Part shown: in pieces, positions 42,754 to 50,577 of the stretch
Numbering within the stretch: the first letter of the stretch is position 1
How the letters are laid out: each line of letters opens with the position of its first letter
DNA from: Burkholderia sp. FERM BP-3421
Lineage (GTDB): Bacteria > Pseudomonadota > Gammaproteobacteria > Burkholderiales > Burkholderiaceae
DNA: 64,000 nt
Assembly: GCF_028657905.1 (NCBI RefSeq)
Contig: NZ_CP117782.1
Span: forward strand, 930,001 to 994,000
Direction of reading: 5' to 3'
Position numbers and translations under genes: made by a program
The notes under the pieces: generated by a model
Told to the model about the DNA's origin: nothing
The model's input: the letters and a program-made list of their open reading frames with translations, nothing else
Database searches by the model: none

Positions 42754-44505
42754 TCAGTTCCGCGGGCGCGCCGGCCGGCGCTTGACGGGCGGCTTCGGCC
42801 GCTCGATCCGCTCGTAGAGGCGGAAGCGCTCGTCACGGTCGGCGATGCGGCGGCCTTCCCAGACGAGGCGCCATACGTATTGCGAGATCGAGCTGGGCTC
42901 GCCGTAGTCGGCGCGGTCCTGGCGCAGCAGCACGTCGCAGTCGTCGGTGAACGAGAAGTGCATGTCGCCGAAGTAGGCAAAGGTCGCGATCTGCGCGTCG
43001 CCGAGCCGGACGGGCGAGATGCACTCGTAGTCGGCCGGCAGGTGCGCGGCGATCTGCTGCGCGACGTCGCGGTAGGTCCGGCTGTAGTTGACGAAGGGCA
43101 GCCACAGCGTCATCAGCAGCACCCACATCAGCGTGGTGCCCGCGCTCGACAGCACGACGCTGCGCCACAGCACCTGCGGCTGCCGCGAGATGCGCCAGCG
43201 CACGAGCAGCACCCAGCATACCGTCACGGCGAGCGCGCACGCGAACGACAGCACCTTGAAGTGCGGTTCGTAGCCGGGCACGAGCCGCGCGAGGTTGCGC
43301 GCGAGCGGGTACGGGAAGCCCGTGAGCGAGGCGAGCCAGACGAGCCAGACGAAGCTGCCGAGGATCGTGAAGCTGAGCACCGCGAACCAGTCGATCGCGT
43401 TGATCGCGCCGCGCTTGAGGGTGGGCAGCGCGAAGGTCGCGAGCACCGCGAGCGGCGGCAGGATCAGCAGGTACATGCGGTTGGTCTGCTGGCTCTGCAG
43501 GATCACGAGCGCGACGAGCGGCACGATCACCGACAGCGGCGCGGCGATGTGCGGCCGGCGGCGGAATCCGGTCCAGCTGACCCAGGCCCACAGCGCGAGC
43601 GGCCAGGCGGGCCAGGTGAAGAGCGGCAGGTTTTTCGCCGCGTAGCCGAGCACCGCCGTGGGCGGACCCGAAAAACGCATCAGGCTGCCATACAGCCACT
43701 GGTTGAGGAACCAGTTCGCGTCGTCGGGAAACAGCGTGAGCGCCGCGACCGGCCAGACGGCGAACAGGACGATCGCGAGCGGCAGGCCGACGAGCGGCAG
43801 CCAGCGGTTGCGCAATTCGGGCGCGAACGCGACGAGCGCCGCGGTGCCGACGAGCAGCGCGCCGACCAGCACCGGGTTGCCGGACAGCGCGACGAGGCCG
43901 AGCGCGGCGCCCCACCAGAGCGCGCCTTGCAGCGGCTTGTCGACGGAGCGCACGAGCCCGTAGACGAACATCGCGATCGAGGCGAATTGCGCGAGCTGCG
44001 GGGTGGTCTCGTGGCCGCGTTCGGCGAGGCCGAAGCAGGCGACCAGGACGAGCAGCGCGCCGTCGGCGAGGGTGCGGCCGTAGTCGCGCGGCTCGGGTTC
44101 GCCGCCGAACGCGTACTTGAACGGCTGGACCTCGGGGCGGCGGCCGAGCAGGTACGCGGCGTACCAGACGAACGCGCACGCGACGCAGAACAGGATCCCG
44201 GTATAGACGCGCGAGGCGTTGCTCGGATCGACCCAGGGGCCGAGCGCGCGGATCGCGAGGCCGCCGAGCCAGTAGCCGAGCGGGCCGTCCGAGGTGATGA
44301 ACTTGCCGAGCAGGTTGGGCAGCAGCCAGTCATGCAGCTTGCCCTCGGCCATCGTCCACATCACGCCGAAGCCCGCCGCATCCTCGTTTTTCCACGGGTC
44401 GCGGCCGAACAGGCCGAACGCCGCATAGACGATGCAGAGCGTGAGCAGCAGCCAGCGCGGCAGCGCGCGGGTGGCGGAGGCGGTGAGACGGACGACAGGC
44501 TTCAT
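42754..44505 (-). CDS. GT39/ArnT-like membrane glycosyltransferase
   Basis: The 583-residue integral membrane protein has about eleven helices and the early acidic motif of the dolichyl-phosphate-mannose transferase superfamily (LFGRDPWKNEDAAGFGVMW), then SDGPLGYWLGGLAIRAL. It should transfer a sugar from a lipid carrier to an envelope acceptor; neither is known. It is a second member of the superfamily in this window besides ArnT. The start at 44505 was chosen because an earlier ATG (44580) overlaps the -10 box TACAAT. The C-terminus is Pro/Arg-rich. Confidence 0.75.
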   Translation of the reverse strand: MKPVVRLTASATRALPRWLLLTLCIVYAAFGLFGRDPWKNEDAAGFGVMWTMAEGKLHDWLLPNLLGKFITSDGPLGYWLGGLAIRALGPWVDPSNASRVYTGILFCVACAFVWYAAYLLGRRPEVQPFKYAFGGEPEPRDYGRTLADGALLVLVACFGLAERGHETTPQLAQFASIAMFVYGLVRSVDKPLQGALWWGAALGLVALSGNPVLVGALLVGTAALVAFAPELRNRWLPLVGLPLAIVLFAVWPVAALTLFPDDANWFLNQWLYGSLMRFSGPPTAVLGYAAKNLPLFTWPAWPLALWAWVSWTGFRRRPHIAAPLSVIVPLVALVILQSQQTNRMYLLILPPLAVLATFALPTLKRGAINAIDWFAVLSFTILGSFVWLVWLASLTGFPYPLARNLARLVPGYEPHFKVLSFACALAVTVCWVLLVRWRISRQPQVLWRSVVLSSAGTTLMWVLLMTLWLPFVNYSRTYRDVAQQIAAHLPADYECISPVRLGDAQIATFAYFGDMHFSFTDDCDVLLRQDRADYGEPSSISQYVWRLVWEGRRIADRDERFRLYERIERPKPPVKRRPARPRN

Positions 44506-44578
44506 GCAGATGTGCGGCAGGAGAGGGGCCACGCGCGCAGCGAGGCGCGCTGGATGGGCGTGATTCGGAGCATCCGGC

Positions 44579-44584
44579 ATTGTA
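44579..44584 (-). promoter_or_regulatory. -10 box TACAAT of the GT39-norM operon
   Basis: On the minus strand TACAAT is followed by G, so it forms an apparent ATG that would start the longer frame. A -10 element here predicts a transcript start near 44572 and so favours the ATG at 44505. Confidence 0.45.
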
Positions 44585-44646
44585 GACGCGGCGGGCGATG
44601 CGCGTCAGCGGATCTGGCGGTATTTCGCGCGGCGGCGCGCGGCGAC

Positions 44647-44676
44647 AAAAAAGGGCAGCCTGGGCTGCCCTTTTTG
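44647..44676 (-). terminator. intrinsic terminator of rpmE2
   Basis: AAGGGCAGC and GCTGCCCTT pair around CTGG. On the minus strand TTTTTTGTC follows. Confidence 0.92.
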
Positions 44677-44714
44677 CTGAACCGGCGATACGGCCGCCGG
44701 TTGCGGTGCGGCAC

Positions 44715-44978
44715 TTACTTTGCCGCCTTGCCGTTCGCGCGCGAGCCGAACTTGTTCTTGAACTTCTCGACGCGGCCGGCCGTGTCCATGATCTTCTGCT
44801 GGCCGGTGTAGAACGAGTGCGATTCCGACGACACTTCGATCTTGGCGAGCGGGTAGGTCTTGCCTTCGAGTTCGATCGTTTCGCGCGTCTGGATGGTCGA
44901 GCGCGTCACGAACTTGAAGCCGTTCGACATGTCTTGGAAAACGACTTCGCGGTAATTCGGGTGAATGCCTTCTTTCAT
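44715..44978 (-). CDS. rpmE2: 50S ribosomal protein L31 type B
   Basis: The 87-residue protein starts MKEGIHPNYREVVFQDMSNG and has SESHSFYTGQQKIMDTAGRV. It lacks the zinc-binding cysteines of type A L31, so it is the zinc-independent paralogue usually made under zinc limitation. CAGGA precedes the ATG at 44978. It is monocistronic. Confidence 0.95.
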   Translation of the reverse strand: MKEGIHPNYREVVFQDMSNGFKFVTRSTIQTRETIELEGKTYPLAKIEVSSESHSFYTGQQKIMDTAGRVEKFKNKFGSRANGKAAK

Positions 44979-45135
44979 GATTTTTCCTGGGTGAGAGCGG
45001 TAGCCAACCCGCCGCTTTCGCCATCGCACGCCCCGTGAGGACGCGTGATCGGTACCGAAAGCCCTGCGCGAGCCACTTGCCTGAGGTCGAAAGCTCGCGA
45101 TTATGCCAGAGAATCAGACGCTTGACGAGTTTTTC

Positions 45136-45972
45136 TCACGCCGGCGCCGCGAGCGCCCCGGATCCGGCCGGATCCTGCCGGTAGTAGCGGGCGAGCAGGC
45201 GGTACAGCTCGGGAAACTCGGATTCGAATGCGTGCGGCTGCACGAACAGGGCCTCGCTGCAGACCGCGAAGAACTCCGACGGATGGTCGGCCGCATAGGG
45301 ATCGATCAGCGAATCCCGCTCGAAACGGGCCCAGGCGCGATCGGACACGGAATCCACGCGGCGGCAGAACTGGTCGTAGGCATGATCGAACACGTCGGAC
45401 CAGCGCTCGGCGTCGATGAACGGCGCGTGCCAGCGGCGAAAAAGGGGCGGATGCCCATCGGCCGCGCCGTTGATCATGTCGATCTTGTGCGCGAACTCGT
45501 GGATCACGACGTTGTAGGCGTCGCTGCCGTCGGTCATCTGCGCGTCCTCCCACGACAGGATCACCGGGCCGCCTTCCCACGCCTCGCCGCTCGCGTCCTG
45601 CTCGACTTCGTGCACGACGCCGTCCTCGTCCTCGACGGTCTTGCGGATCACGAACTCGCCCGGATACACGATGACGCCGACCCAGCCGCGATACAGGTCG
45701 AGATCGAGGTTCAGCACGGGCAGGCAGGCCTGGGCGGCGATGCCGACCGTCATTGCGTCGGTCAGCTCGAGGTCGTGCGCGGTGGAGAACGACTTGCGGG
45801 CGAGAAACAGGCTTGCCAGTTCGCGCAGGCGTTGCAGGTCGTCGGCGGACAGATGGGCGAGGAACGGCAGGCGTTCGACGGTGGACTGCCACAGCGGGTC
45901 GGGAATCGCGTGGGCGCGCAGCGCGCGGTCGCGGCGGCGGGCGCCGAACCACTGGGCGAATTTGGCGAGCAT
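45136..45972 (-). CDS. mtfA: MtfA family zinc peptidase
   Basis: The 278-residue protein has the metalloprotease motif NVVIHEFAHKIDM (two His and the Glu) and a downstream Glu in PSEFFAVCSEALF as third ligand, as in MtfA. In E. coli MtfA binds the repressor Mlc and so affects glucose PTS expression. The N-terminal half (RLPFLAHLSADDLQRLRELA) also matches. It stands alone between rpmE2 and an MFS gene, with no terminator that I can see. Confidence 0.9.
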   Translation of the reverse strand: MLAKFAQWFGARRRDRALRAHAIPDPLWQSTVERLPFLAHLSADDLQRLRELASLFLARKSFSTAHDLELTDAMTVGIAAQACLPVLNLDLDLYRGWVGVIVYPGEFVIRKTVEDEDGVVHEVEQDASGEAWEGGPVILSWEDAQMTDGSDAYNVVIHEFAHKIDMINGAADGHPPLFRRWHAPFIDAERWSDVFDHAYDQFCRRVDSVSDRAWARFERDSLIDPYAADHPSEFFAVCSEALFVQPHAFESEFPELYRLLARYYRQDPAGSGALAAPA

Positions 45973-46017
45973 CGGGAGGTCGGGCGGGGGGCGGTGGAGA
46001 CAGGCGCTTAACCTACC

Positions 46018-47574
46018 TCAATCGATCTCTTTTTGCCAAGTGGCGAACACGCCCCCACAGATCGCGACGGCGGCGAGGAAATAGAAGCCGTCGAGCGAGG
46101 TCAGGAACGCGGCCTGCCGGACGATCGTCTGGCTGATCGAGACGAGCGCGAGCGTGTGCGCTTCGCCGAGGGCGTGGCCGGCGGCGGCGAAGTGGCGCGT
46201 GAGCACGTCGACGCTGTGCTGGAAGATGGGGTTGTAGACGTTGGCCTGCTCGACGAGCCGGGTCTGGTGCAGCGCCTGCCGATGCTGCTCGACGATGATC
46301 ACCGAGGCGGTGGCGAACGAGATCGTGAGCTGGCGCACGATGTTCTTGAGGCGGTAGCCGTGCGTGTACTCGTCGATCGCGAAGACGCGGAAGGTCAGGT
46401 TGGCGACGGGCAGCACGATGAACAGCAGGAGCAGGCCGCGCAGCAGCAGCGGCATGATCAGCGCGGCTTCGCCGGCATCGGGCGGCAGGCGCGCGATCCA
46501 CAGCGCCGCCAGGGCCCCGAGCGCGAAGCCGGGCACGATGATCCATTTCTTGTGCGTGATCCGCTTCGCATAGCGCAGGTAGACGAACAACGCGCTCGCG
46601 GAGATCAGCGACATCGTGCCGACCAGCCGGCCCGCATTCTCGACCGGATAGTCGAGCCCGGATTCGAGGAAGCGCGAGATCAGGTAGCTGTAGCCGGTGG
46701 TCTCGTAGTAGTAGAACATGTAGAGCAGCAACCCGACGCGGAACGTGCTTTCGCGGAACGCATGCAGCCGCACCAGCGGTGTGGGGTGGCGCCACTGGTG
46801 ATGCACGAACCAGGCGAGCGCACCGAGGCCGCCCACGGTCAGCAGGATCAGTTGCGGCGAGCCGGCGAACAGCTCGAAGCGCACCTGCTGCATCACGATC
46901 TGCAGCGCGCCCTGCGCAAACGCGAAGATCACGTACGGCCAGAAATGGGCGCTGCCGCGCGCGTCGGGAGGCGTCTCGCCGCCGTCCGGCACGACCAGGA
47001 GCGCGATGCCGGCGCATGCGATGCCGGCCGGCACCGTGCACGCGAACAGCGCGCGCCAGGTGAAATGCGCGACCAGCAGGCCGCCCGCGATCGGCGCGAG
47101 CGCGCTGCCGAGCAACAGCAGGATCAGGAACGCGCGGGTGGCGGGCGGACGCTCGGTCGGCGCGAAGCTGATCTGGATCAGGATCCGGCACGCGCCCATC
47201 ATCGGGCCGATGAAGTAACCCTGGAAGCCGCGCGCGAACGCGAGTTGCAGCGACGTGTCGGCGAGCGCCGCGGCCAACGCGCCGAGCGAGAACATCAGCA
47301 TGCTCGCGGCGAGGTAGCGCCGGTGGCCGAGCCGGTCGACCCACCATTGCTGCTGCAGGATGCCGAGCACGGCGGTGACCGCGTAGGCGCTCGACGCCCA
47401 GACGAGTTCGTCGGGCGAGGCATTGATGCCGCCCGCGATGTAGCTCGCGAAGAACGAGAAGGTGGCGTTGTCGAAGTAGTCGAGGCCGGTGAGGAGCGCG
47501 AGCGTCCACGGGAACAGATCCGCGCGCAGGCGCGCGAGGCCCGGGCGGGTCGGCCGGCCCGGCGCGGCGCTCAT
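46018..47574 (-). CDS. MFS transporter, DHA2-like
   Basis: The 518-residue protein has about 14 membrane helices. It shows the MFS loop QWWVDRLGHRRYLAAS, a motif-C-like LLLLGSALAPIAGGLL and a long last hydrophilic loop before the final helix. The substrate is unknown; drug or metabolite export is the usual role. Its ATG overlaps the stop of the MerR gene (ATGA), so the regulator and transporter are coupled. Confidence 0.83.
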   Translation of the reverse strand: MSAAPGRPTRPGLARLRADLFPWTLALLTGLDYFDNATFSFFASYIAGGINASPDELVWASSAYAVTAVLGILQQQWWVDRLGHRRYLAASMLMFSLGALAAALADTSLQLAFARGFQGYFIGPMMGACRILIQISFAPTERPPATRAFLILLLLGSALAPIAGGLLVAHFTWRALFACTVPAGIACAGIALLVVPDGGETPPDARGSAHFWPYVIFAFAQGALQIVMQQVRFELFAGSPQLILLTVGGLGALAWFVHHQWRHPTPLVRLHAFRESTFRVGLLLYMFYYYETTGYSYLISRFLESGLDYPVENAGRLVGTMSLISASALFVYLRYAKRITHKKWIIVPGFALGALAALWIARLPPDAGEAALIMPLLLRGLLLLFIVLPVANLTFRVFAIDEYTHGYRLKNIVRQLTISFATASVIIVEQHRQALHQTRLVEQANVYNPIFQHSVDVLTRHFAAAGHALGEAHTLALVSISQTIVRQAAFLTSLDGFYFLAAVAICGGVFATWQKEID

Positions 47575-48056
47575 GACCGGCGGCGGGCGGCGGCCTGGCG
47601 TTGCGCGATCAGCGCGTCGCGCGGTTCGCCCGCGAGTCGCCGTTCGATGTAGTCGATGTCGTGCTGCAGTTCCTGCTTGAGCGCGCGCACTTCCTTCAGC
47701 TCGCGCTGCGCGGCCTCGATCCGGGCGTCGAGGGTGGCGATCTGTTGCGCGAGATTCTCGTGGATGTCGCGCAGCGACGCGTCCGAATAGCGTTGCCGGC
47801 CGTCTTCGCCGGCGTCGTCGAGGGGGCGCTTCAGCATCTCGATGATGCCGTGCAGCGAGAAGCCGATCGCGCGCAACCTCAGGATCCGCGCGAAGCGTTC
47901 GAGATCCGCCGCGTCGTACAAGCGGTAGCGGCCCTCGCTGCGGCTCGGCGTCACGAGGCCGCGTTCCTCGTAATACTTGAGCGTGCGCGGGGTCACGCCG
48001 AGCCGCTCGGCGGCGTCGCGCACGGTCAGCAGCAGGGTGGCGGTGTCTTGGGTCAT
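47571..48056 (-). CDS. MerR-family transcriptional regulator
   Basis: The 161-residue protein has the MerR winged helix (LLLTVRDAAERLGVTPRTLK, YYEERGLVTPSRSEGRYRLY) and a coiled-coil dimer helix at about 95-150. It has no cysteine-based metal site, so an organic effector is likely. It precedes and overlaps the MFS gene, which it probably controls together with itself. A GTTTCAAGGTTAACGTAAAC stretch at 48094-48113 upstream is a possible operator. Confidence 0.87.
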   Translation of the reverse strand: MTQDTATLLLTVRDAAERLGVTPRTLKYYEERGLVTPSRSEGRYRLYDAADLERFARILRLRAIGFSLHGIIEMLKRPLDDAGEDGRQRYSDASLRDIHENLAQQIATLDARIEAAQRELKEVRALKQELQHDIDYIERRLAGEPRDALIAQRQAAARRRS

Positions 48057-48137
48057 GGGGCAGGCCGCCCGATGGCGGCGATTCGCTGGGCCGGTTTCAA
48101 GGTTAACGTAAACGTGCACCTGTGCGTTTGCCGGGCA

Positions 48138-48166
48138 TGAAAAAAGCCGCCCATCGGGGCGGCTTG
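48138..48166 (-). terminator. intrinsic terminator of rho
   Basis: GCCGCCC, loop ATC, GGGGCGGC form the stem (one unpaired G). The minus strand then reads TTTTTTCATG. Confidence 0.85.
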
Positions 48167-48189
48167 GCGGGGCGATGCGCGGGGCGGAA

Positions 48190-49452
48190 TCAGCCGCCGC
48201 GGCGCATCAGGTCGAAGAACTCGGAATTGCTCTTCGTCTGGCGGATCTTGTCGAGCAGGAATTCCATCGCTTCGACTTCGTCCATGTCGTGAATGAACTT
48301 GCGCAGCACCCAGATCTTTTGCAGGATCTCGGGCTTGATCAGCATTTCTTCGCGGCGCGTGCCCGACTTGTTCAGGTTGATCGACGGATAGACGCGCTTT
48401 TCCGCGAGGCGGCGCTCGAGGTGCACTTCCATGTTGCCGGTGCCCTTGAACTCTTCGTAGATCACGTCGTCCATGCGGCTGCCGGTTTCGATCAGCGCGG
48501 TGCCGATGATCGTCAGCGAGCCGCCTTCCTCGATATTGCGCGCGGCGCCGAAGAAGCGCTTCGGACGCTGCAGCGCATTGGCGTCGACGCCGCCCGTCAG
48601 CACCTTGCCCGATGCGGGGATCACGGTATTGTAGGCGCGCGCGAGGCGGGTGATCGAGTCGAGCAGGATCACGACGTCGTGCTTCATTTCGACGAGGCGC
48701 TTGGCCTTCTCGATCACCATTTCGGCGACCTGCACGTGACGCGTGGCCGGCTCGTCGAAGGTCGAGGCGATCACTTCGCCTGCGACCGAGCGCTGCATTT
48801 CGGTCACTTCCTCGGGGCGCTCGTCGATCAGCAGCACGAACAGGATCACGTCCGGGTGGTTCTGCTTGATCGCGTGCGCGATGTGCTGAAGCATCACGGT
48901 CTTGCCCGACTTCGGCGACGCGACGAGCAGGCCGCGCTGGCCCTTGCCGATCGGCGCGATCATGTCGATGATGCGGCCGGTGACGTTTTCCTCGCCGCGC
49001 ATCTCGCGTTCGAGCGACAGCGGTTTGTTCGGGTGCAGCGGCGTGAGGTTCTCGAACATGATCTTGTGTTTCGAGGCCTCGGGCGGCTGCCCGTTGACTT
49101 TGTCGACCTTGACGAGCGCGAAATAGCGTTCGCCGTCCTTCGGCGTGCGCACCTCACCCTCGATGGTGTCGCCGGTATGCAGGTTGAAGCGGCGGATCTG
49201 CGACGGGCTGATATAGATATCGTCGGTGCTCGCGAGATACGACATTTCGGGCGAGCGCAGGAAACCGAAACCGTCCGGCAGCACTTCGAGCGTACCGTCG
49301 CCGAAGATCGTTTCTCCCGTCTTGGCGCGCTTTTTGAGAATGGCGAACATCAACTCCTGCTTGCGCAGGCGGTTCGCGTTTTCGATCTCCAGGCCATTGG
49401 CCATTTCGATCAATTCGGAGACGTGCAGAGACTTGAGCTCGGATAAATGCAT
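48190..49452 (-). CDS. rho: transcription termination factor Rho
   Basis: The 420-residue hexameric helicase ends transcription of untranslated RNA. It has the N-terminal RNA-binding fold (GFGFLRSPEMSYLASTDDIY), Walker A ASPKSGKTVMLQHIA, Walker B DVVILLDSITRLARAYN and the Q- and R-loop regions, all canonical. It follows trxA, the usual neighbour in beta- and gammaproteobacteria. Confidence 0.97.
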   Translation of the reverse strand: MHLSELKSLHVSELIEMANGLEIENANRLRKQELMFAILKKRAKTGETIFGDGTLEVLPDGFGFLRSPEMSYLASTDDIYISPSQIRRFNLHTGDTIEGEVRTPKDGERYFALVKVDKVNGQPPEASKHKIMFENLTPLHPNKPLSLEREMRGEENVTGRIIDMIAPIGKGQRGLLVASPKSGKTVMLQHIAHAIKQNHPDVILFVLLIDERPEEVTEMQRSVAGEVIASTFDEPATRHVQVAEMVIEKAKRLVEMKHDVVILLDSITRLARAYNTVIPASGKVLTGGVDANALQRPKRFFGAARNIEEGGSLTIIGTALIETGSRMDDVIYEEFKGTGNMEVHLERRLAEKRVYPSINLNKSGTRREEMLIKPEILQKIWVLRKFIHDMDEVEAMEFLLDKIRQTKSNSEFFDLMRRGG

Positions 49453-49605
49453 ACGGAGATCCCGCCAGGGAGGAGAAGATGCGACGAAAGAAATAGGGAG
49501 GAGGGCGAGCGGAAACGCTCAGAGACTTAACTGCGTCTTATCGACGTGTTTTGATTCTAGCATAGGCCGATTCTGGCTTGAGTGGCCGATCGGCGGCTTC
49601 GCGGC

Positions 49606-49633
49606 GCACGTGTTGTCGGCAGACAACACGTGC
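49606..49633. other. perfect 12-bp hairpin between trxA and rho
   Basis: GCACGTGTTGTC, loop GGCA, GACAACACGTGC lie 13 bp after the trxA stop. No U run follows on the minus strand, so it is not a standard terminator. It may stabilise the trxA mRNA end or take part in rho autoregulation. Confidence 0.7.
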
Positions 49634-49646
49634 GGGCACATCTGAT

Positions 49647-49973
49647 TTAGAGATGGCTGTCGAGGAACGCGGTCAGTTGCGACTTCGACAAGGCGCCGAC
49701 CTTCTGTGCGGCGGCGGCGCCGTTCTTGAAGAGGATCAGCGTCGGGATGCCGCGCACGCCGAACTTCGCGGGCGTCGCCTGGTTGTCGTCGACGTTGATC
49801 TTCGCGATTTGCAGCTTGTCGCCGTAATCCTTCGCGACTTCGTCGAGGATCGGGGCAATCATCTTGCACGGGCCGCACCATTCGGCCCAGAAATCCAGCA
49901 GCACGGGCTTGTCGGATTTGACGACGTCCTGTTCGAACGATGCGTCGTTGATGTGTTTGATCAGTTCGCTCAT
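49647..49973 (-). CDS. trxA: thioredoxin 1
   Basis: The 108-residue protein has the active-site WCGPCK in LLDFWAEWCGPCKMIAPIL and the cis-proline loop GVRGIPTLILF. It reduces protein disulfides in the cytoplasm. It lies immediately upstream of rho on the same strand. Confidence 0.97.
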   Translation of the reverse strand: MSELIKHINDASFEQDVVKSDKPVLLDFWAEWCGPCKMIAPILDEVAKDYGDKLQIAKINVDDNQATPAKFGVRGIPTLILFKNGAAAAQKVGALSKSQLTAFLDSHL

Positions 49974-50336
49974 TGGGTCAATACCTCTTTCAGTTCGGGG
50001 ACTGCCTGCAGGCGCCTTGCCGGCGTGCCGGCCGCCGGGCGGCCGGCCGCTCGGGCAGACAGCTCCGCTCTCCGGGAAAGAAGGGCGTGAGCGCTGCGTC
50101 GCGCGGCTCGCGGGTCATTCGGGCGTCATATTAGCTTAAATTGCTATGCGCCGTGGATGGCGATAGTAGCCTTTACGCGAGTAGGGGTGTGCCGCCGGTT
50201 TGATCCACGTCACGACCGTAAATAATGGCGGCGCGCGCAAATACAAGAGGGATACAAGAGGGCCGCGATTCGGTCGGTTTTCAGTCGATTGCGAGATAAG
50301 GGTCGCGTTGGGCGGCGGGCGGTGATAGAATTCGCC
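49974..50336. other. 363-bp divergent interval upstream of trxA and ffs
   Basis: It should hold the trxA promoter (A+T-rich patch at about 50127-50147) and the ffs promoter. A perfect 11-bp tandem duplication ATACAAGAGGG occurs at 50242-50263. A TTGATCCACGTCAC string at 50200-50213 resembles an FNR/DNR site. No coding region is supported. Confidence 0.5.
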
Positions 50337-50436
50337 GTGACGGGCCTCCTCGCATGGAGGGGCGGTCAACCTGGTCAGGTCGGGAACGAAGCAGCCACAG
50401 CCGTTTTCCACCAGTGCCGAGGGTCAGGCTCGTCAC
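50337..50436 (+). ncRNA. ffs: 4.5S RNA of the signal recognition particle
   Basis: The conserved Ffh-binding core GGTCAGGTCGGGAACGAAGC is at 50373-50392, with CAGCC following. GTGACGGGCCT at 50337 pairs with AGGCTCGTCAC ending at 50436, closing a single long hairpin of about 100 nt. TAGAAT at 50326-50331 is the -10 box and a T-rich tract (CTTTCCTTTTCTGTTTT) follows the stem as terminator. It lies just upstream of dnaX. Confidence 0.93.
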
Positions 50437-50565
50437 CTTTCCTTTTCTGTTTTACCCCATCCCCCTGAACGTCCCCTTGCCGCGATGCAGTCGTGCAGTT
50501 CGTGCGCGCGTGCGCGCGTGCGCGTCCGGCGTATTCCGCCTGTCGGCGCGGCGCGGCGTTGCTGA

Positions 50566-50571
50566 TACAAT
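50566..50571 (+). promoter_or_regulatory. -10 box TACAAT of dnaX; predicted leaderless start
   Basis: TACAAT ends six bases before the ATG at 50578, so transcription should start at the A of the start codon. No Shine-Dalgarno sequence is present. Confidence 0.5.
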
Positions 50572-50577
50572 TTCCCG

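Noticed and set aside
41842..44811. 989-codon open frame on the plus strand
   Set aside because: It is antisense to norM and the GT39 gene, rich in Arg/Glu/His and without domains. Such frames are common opposite genes with very high third-position G+C.
50200..50213. FNR/DNR-like site TTGATCCACGTCAC
   Set aside because: One half matches well but the other is imperfect, and no oxygen-regulated gene lies at a suitable distance. Kept only as a note.
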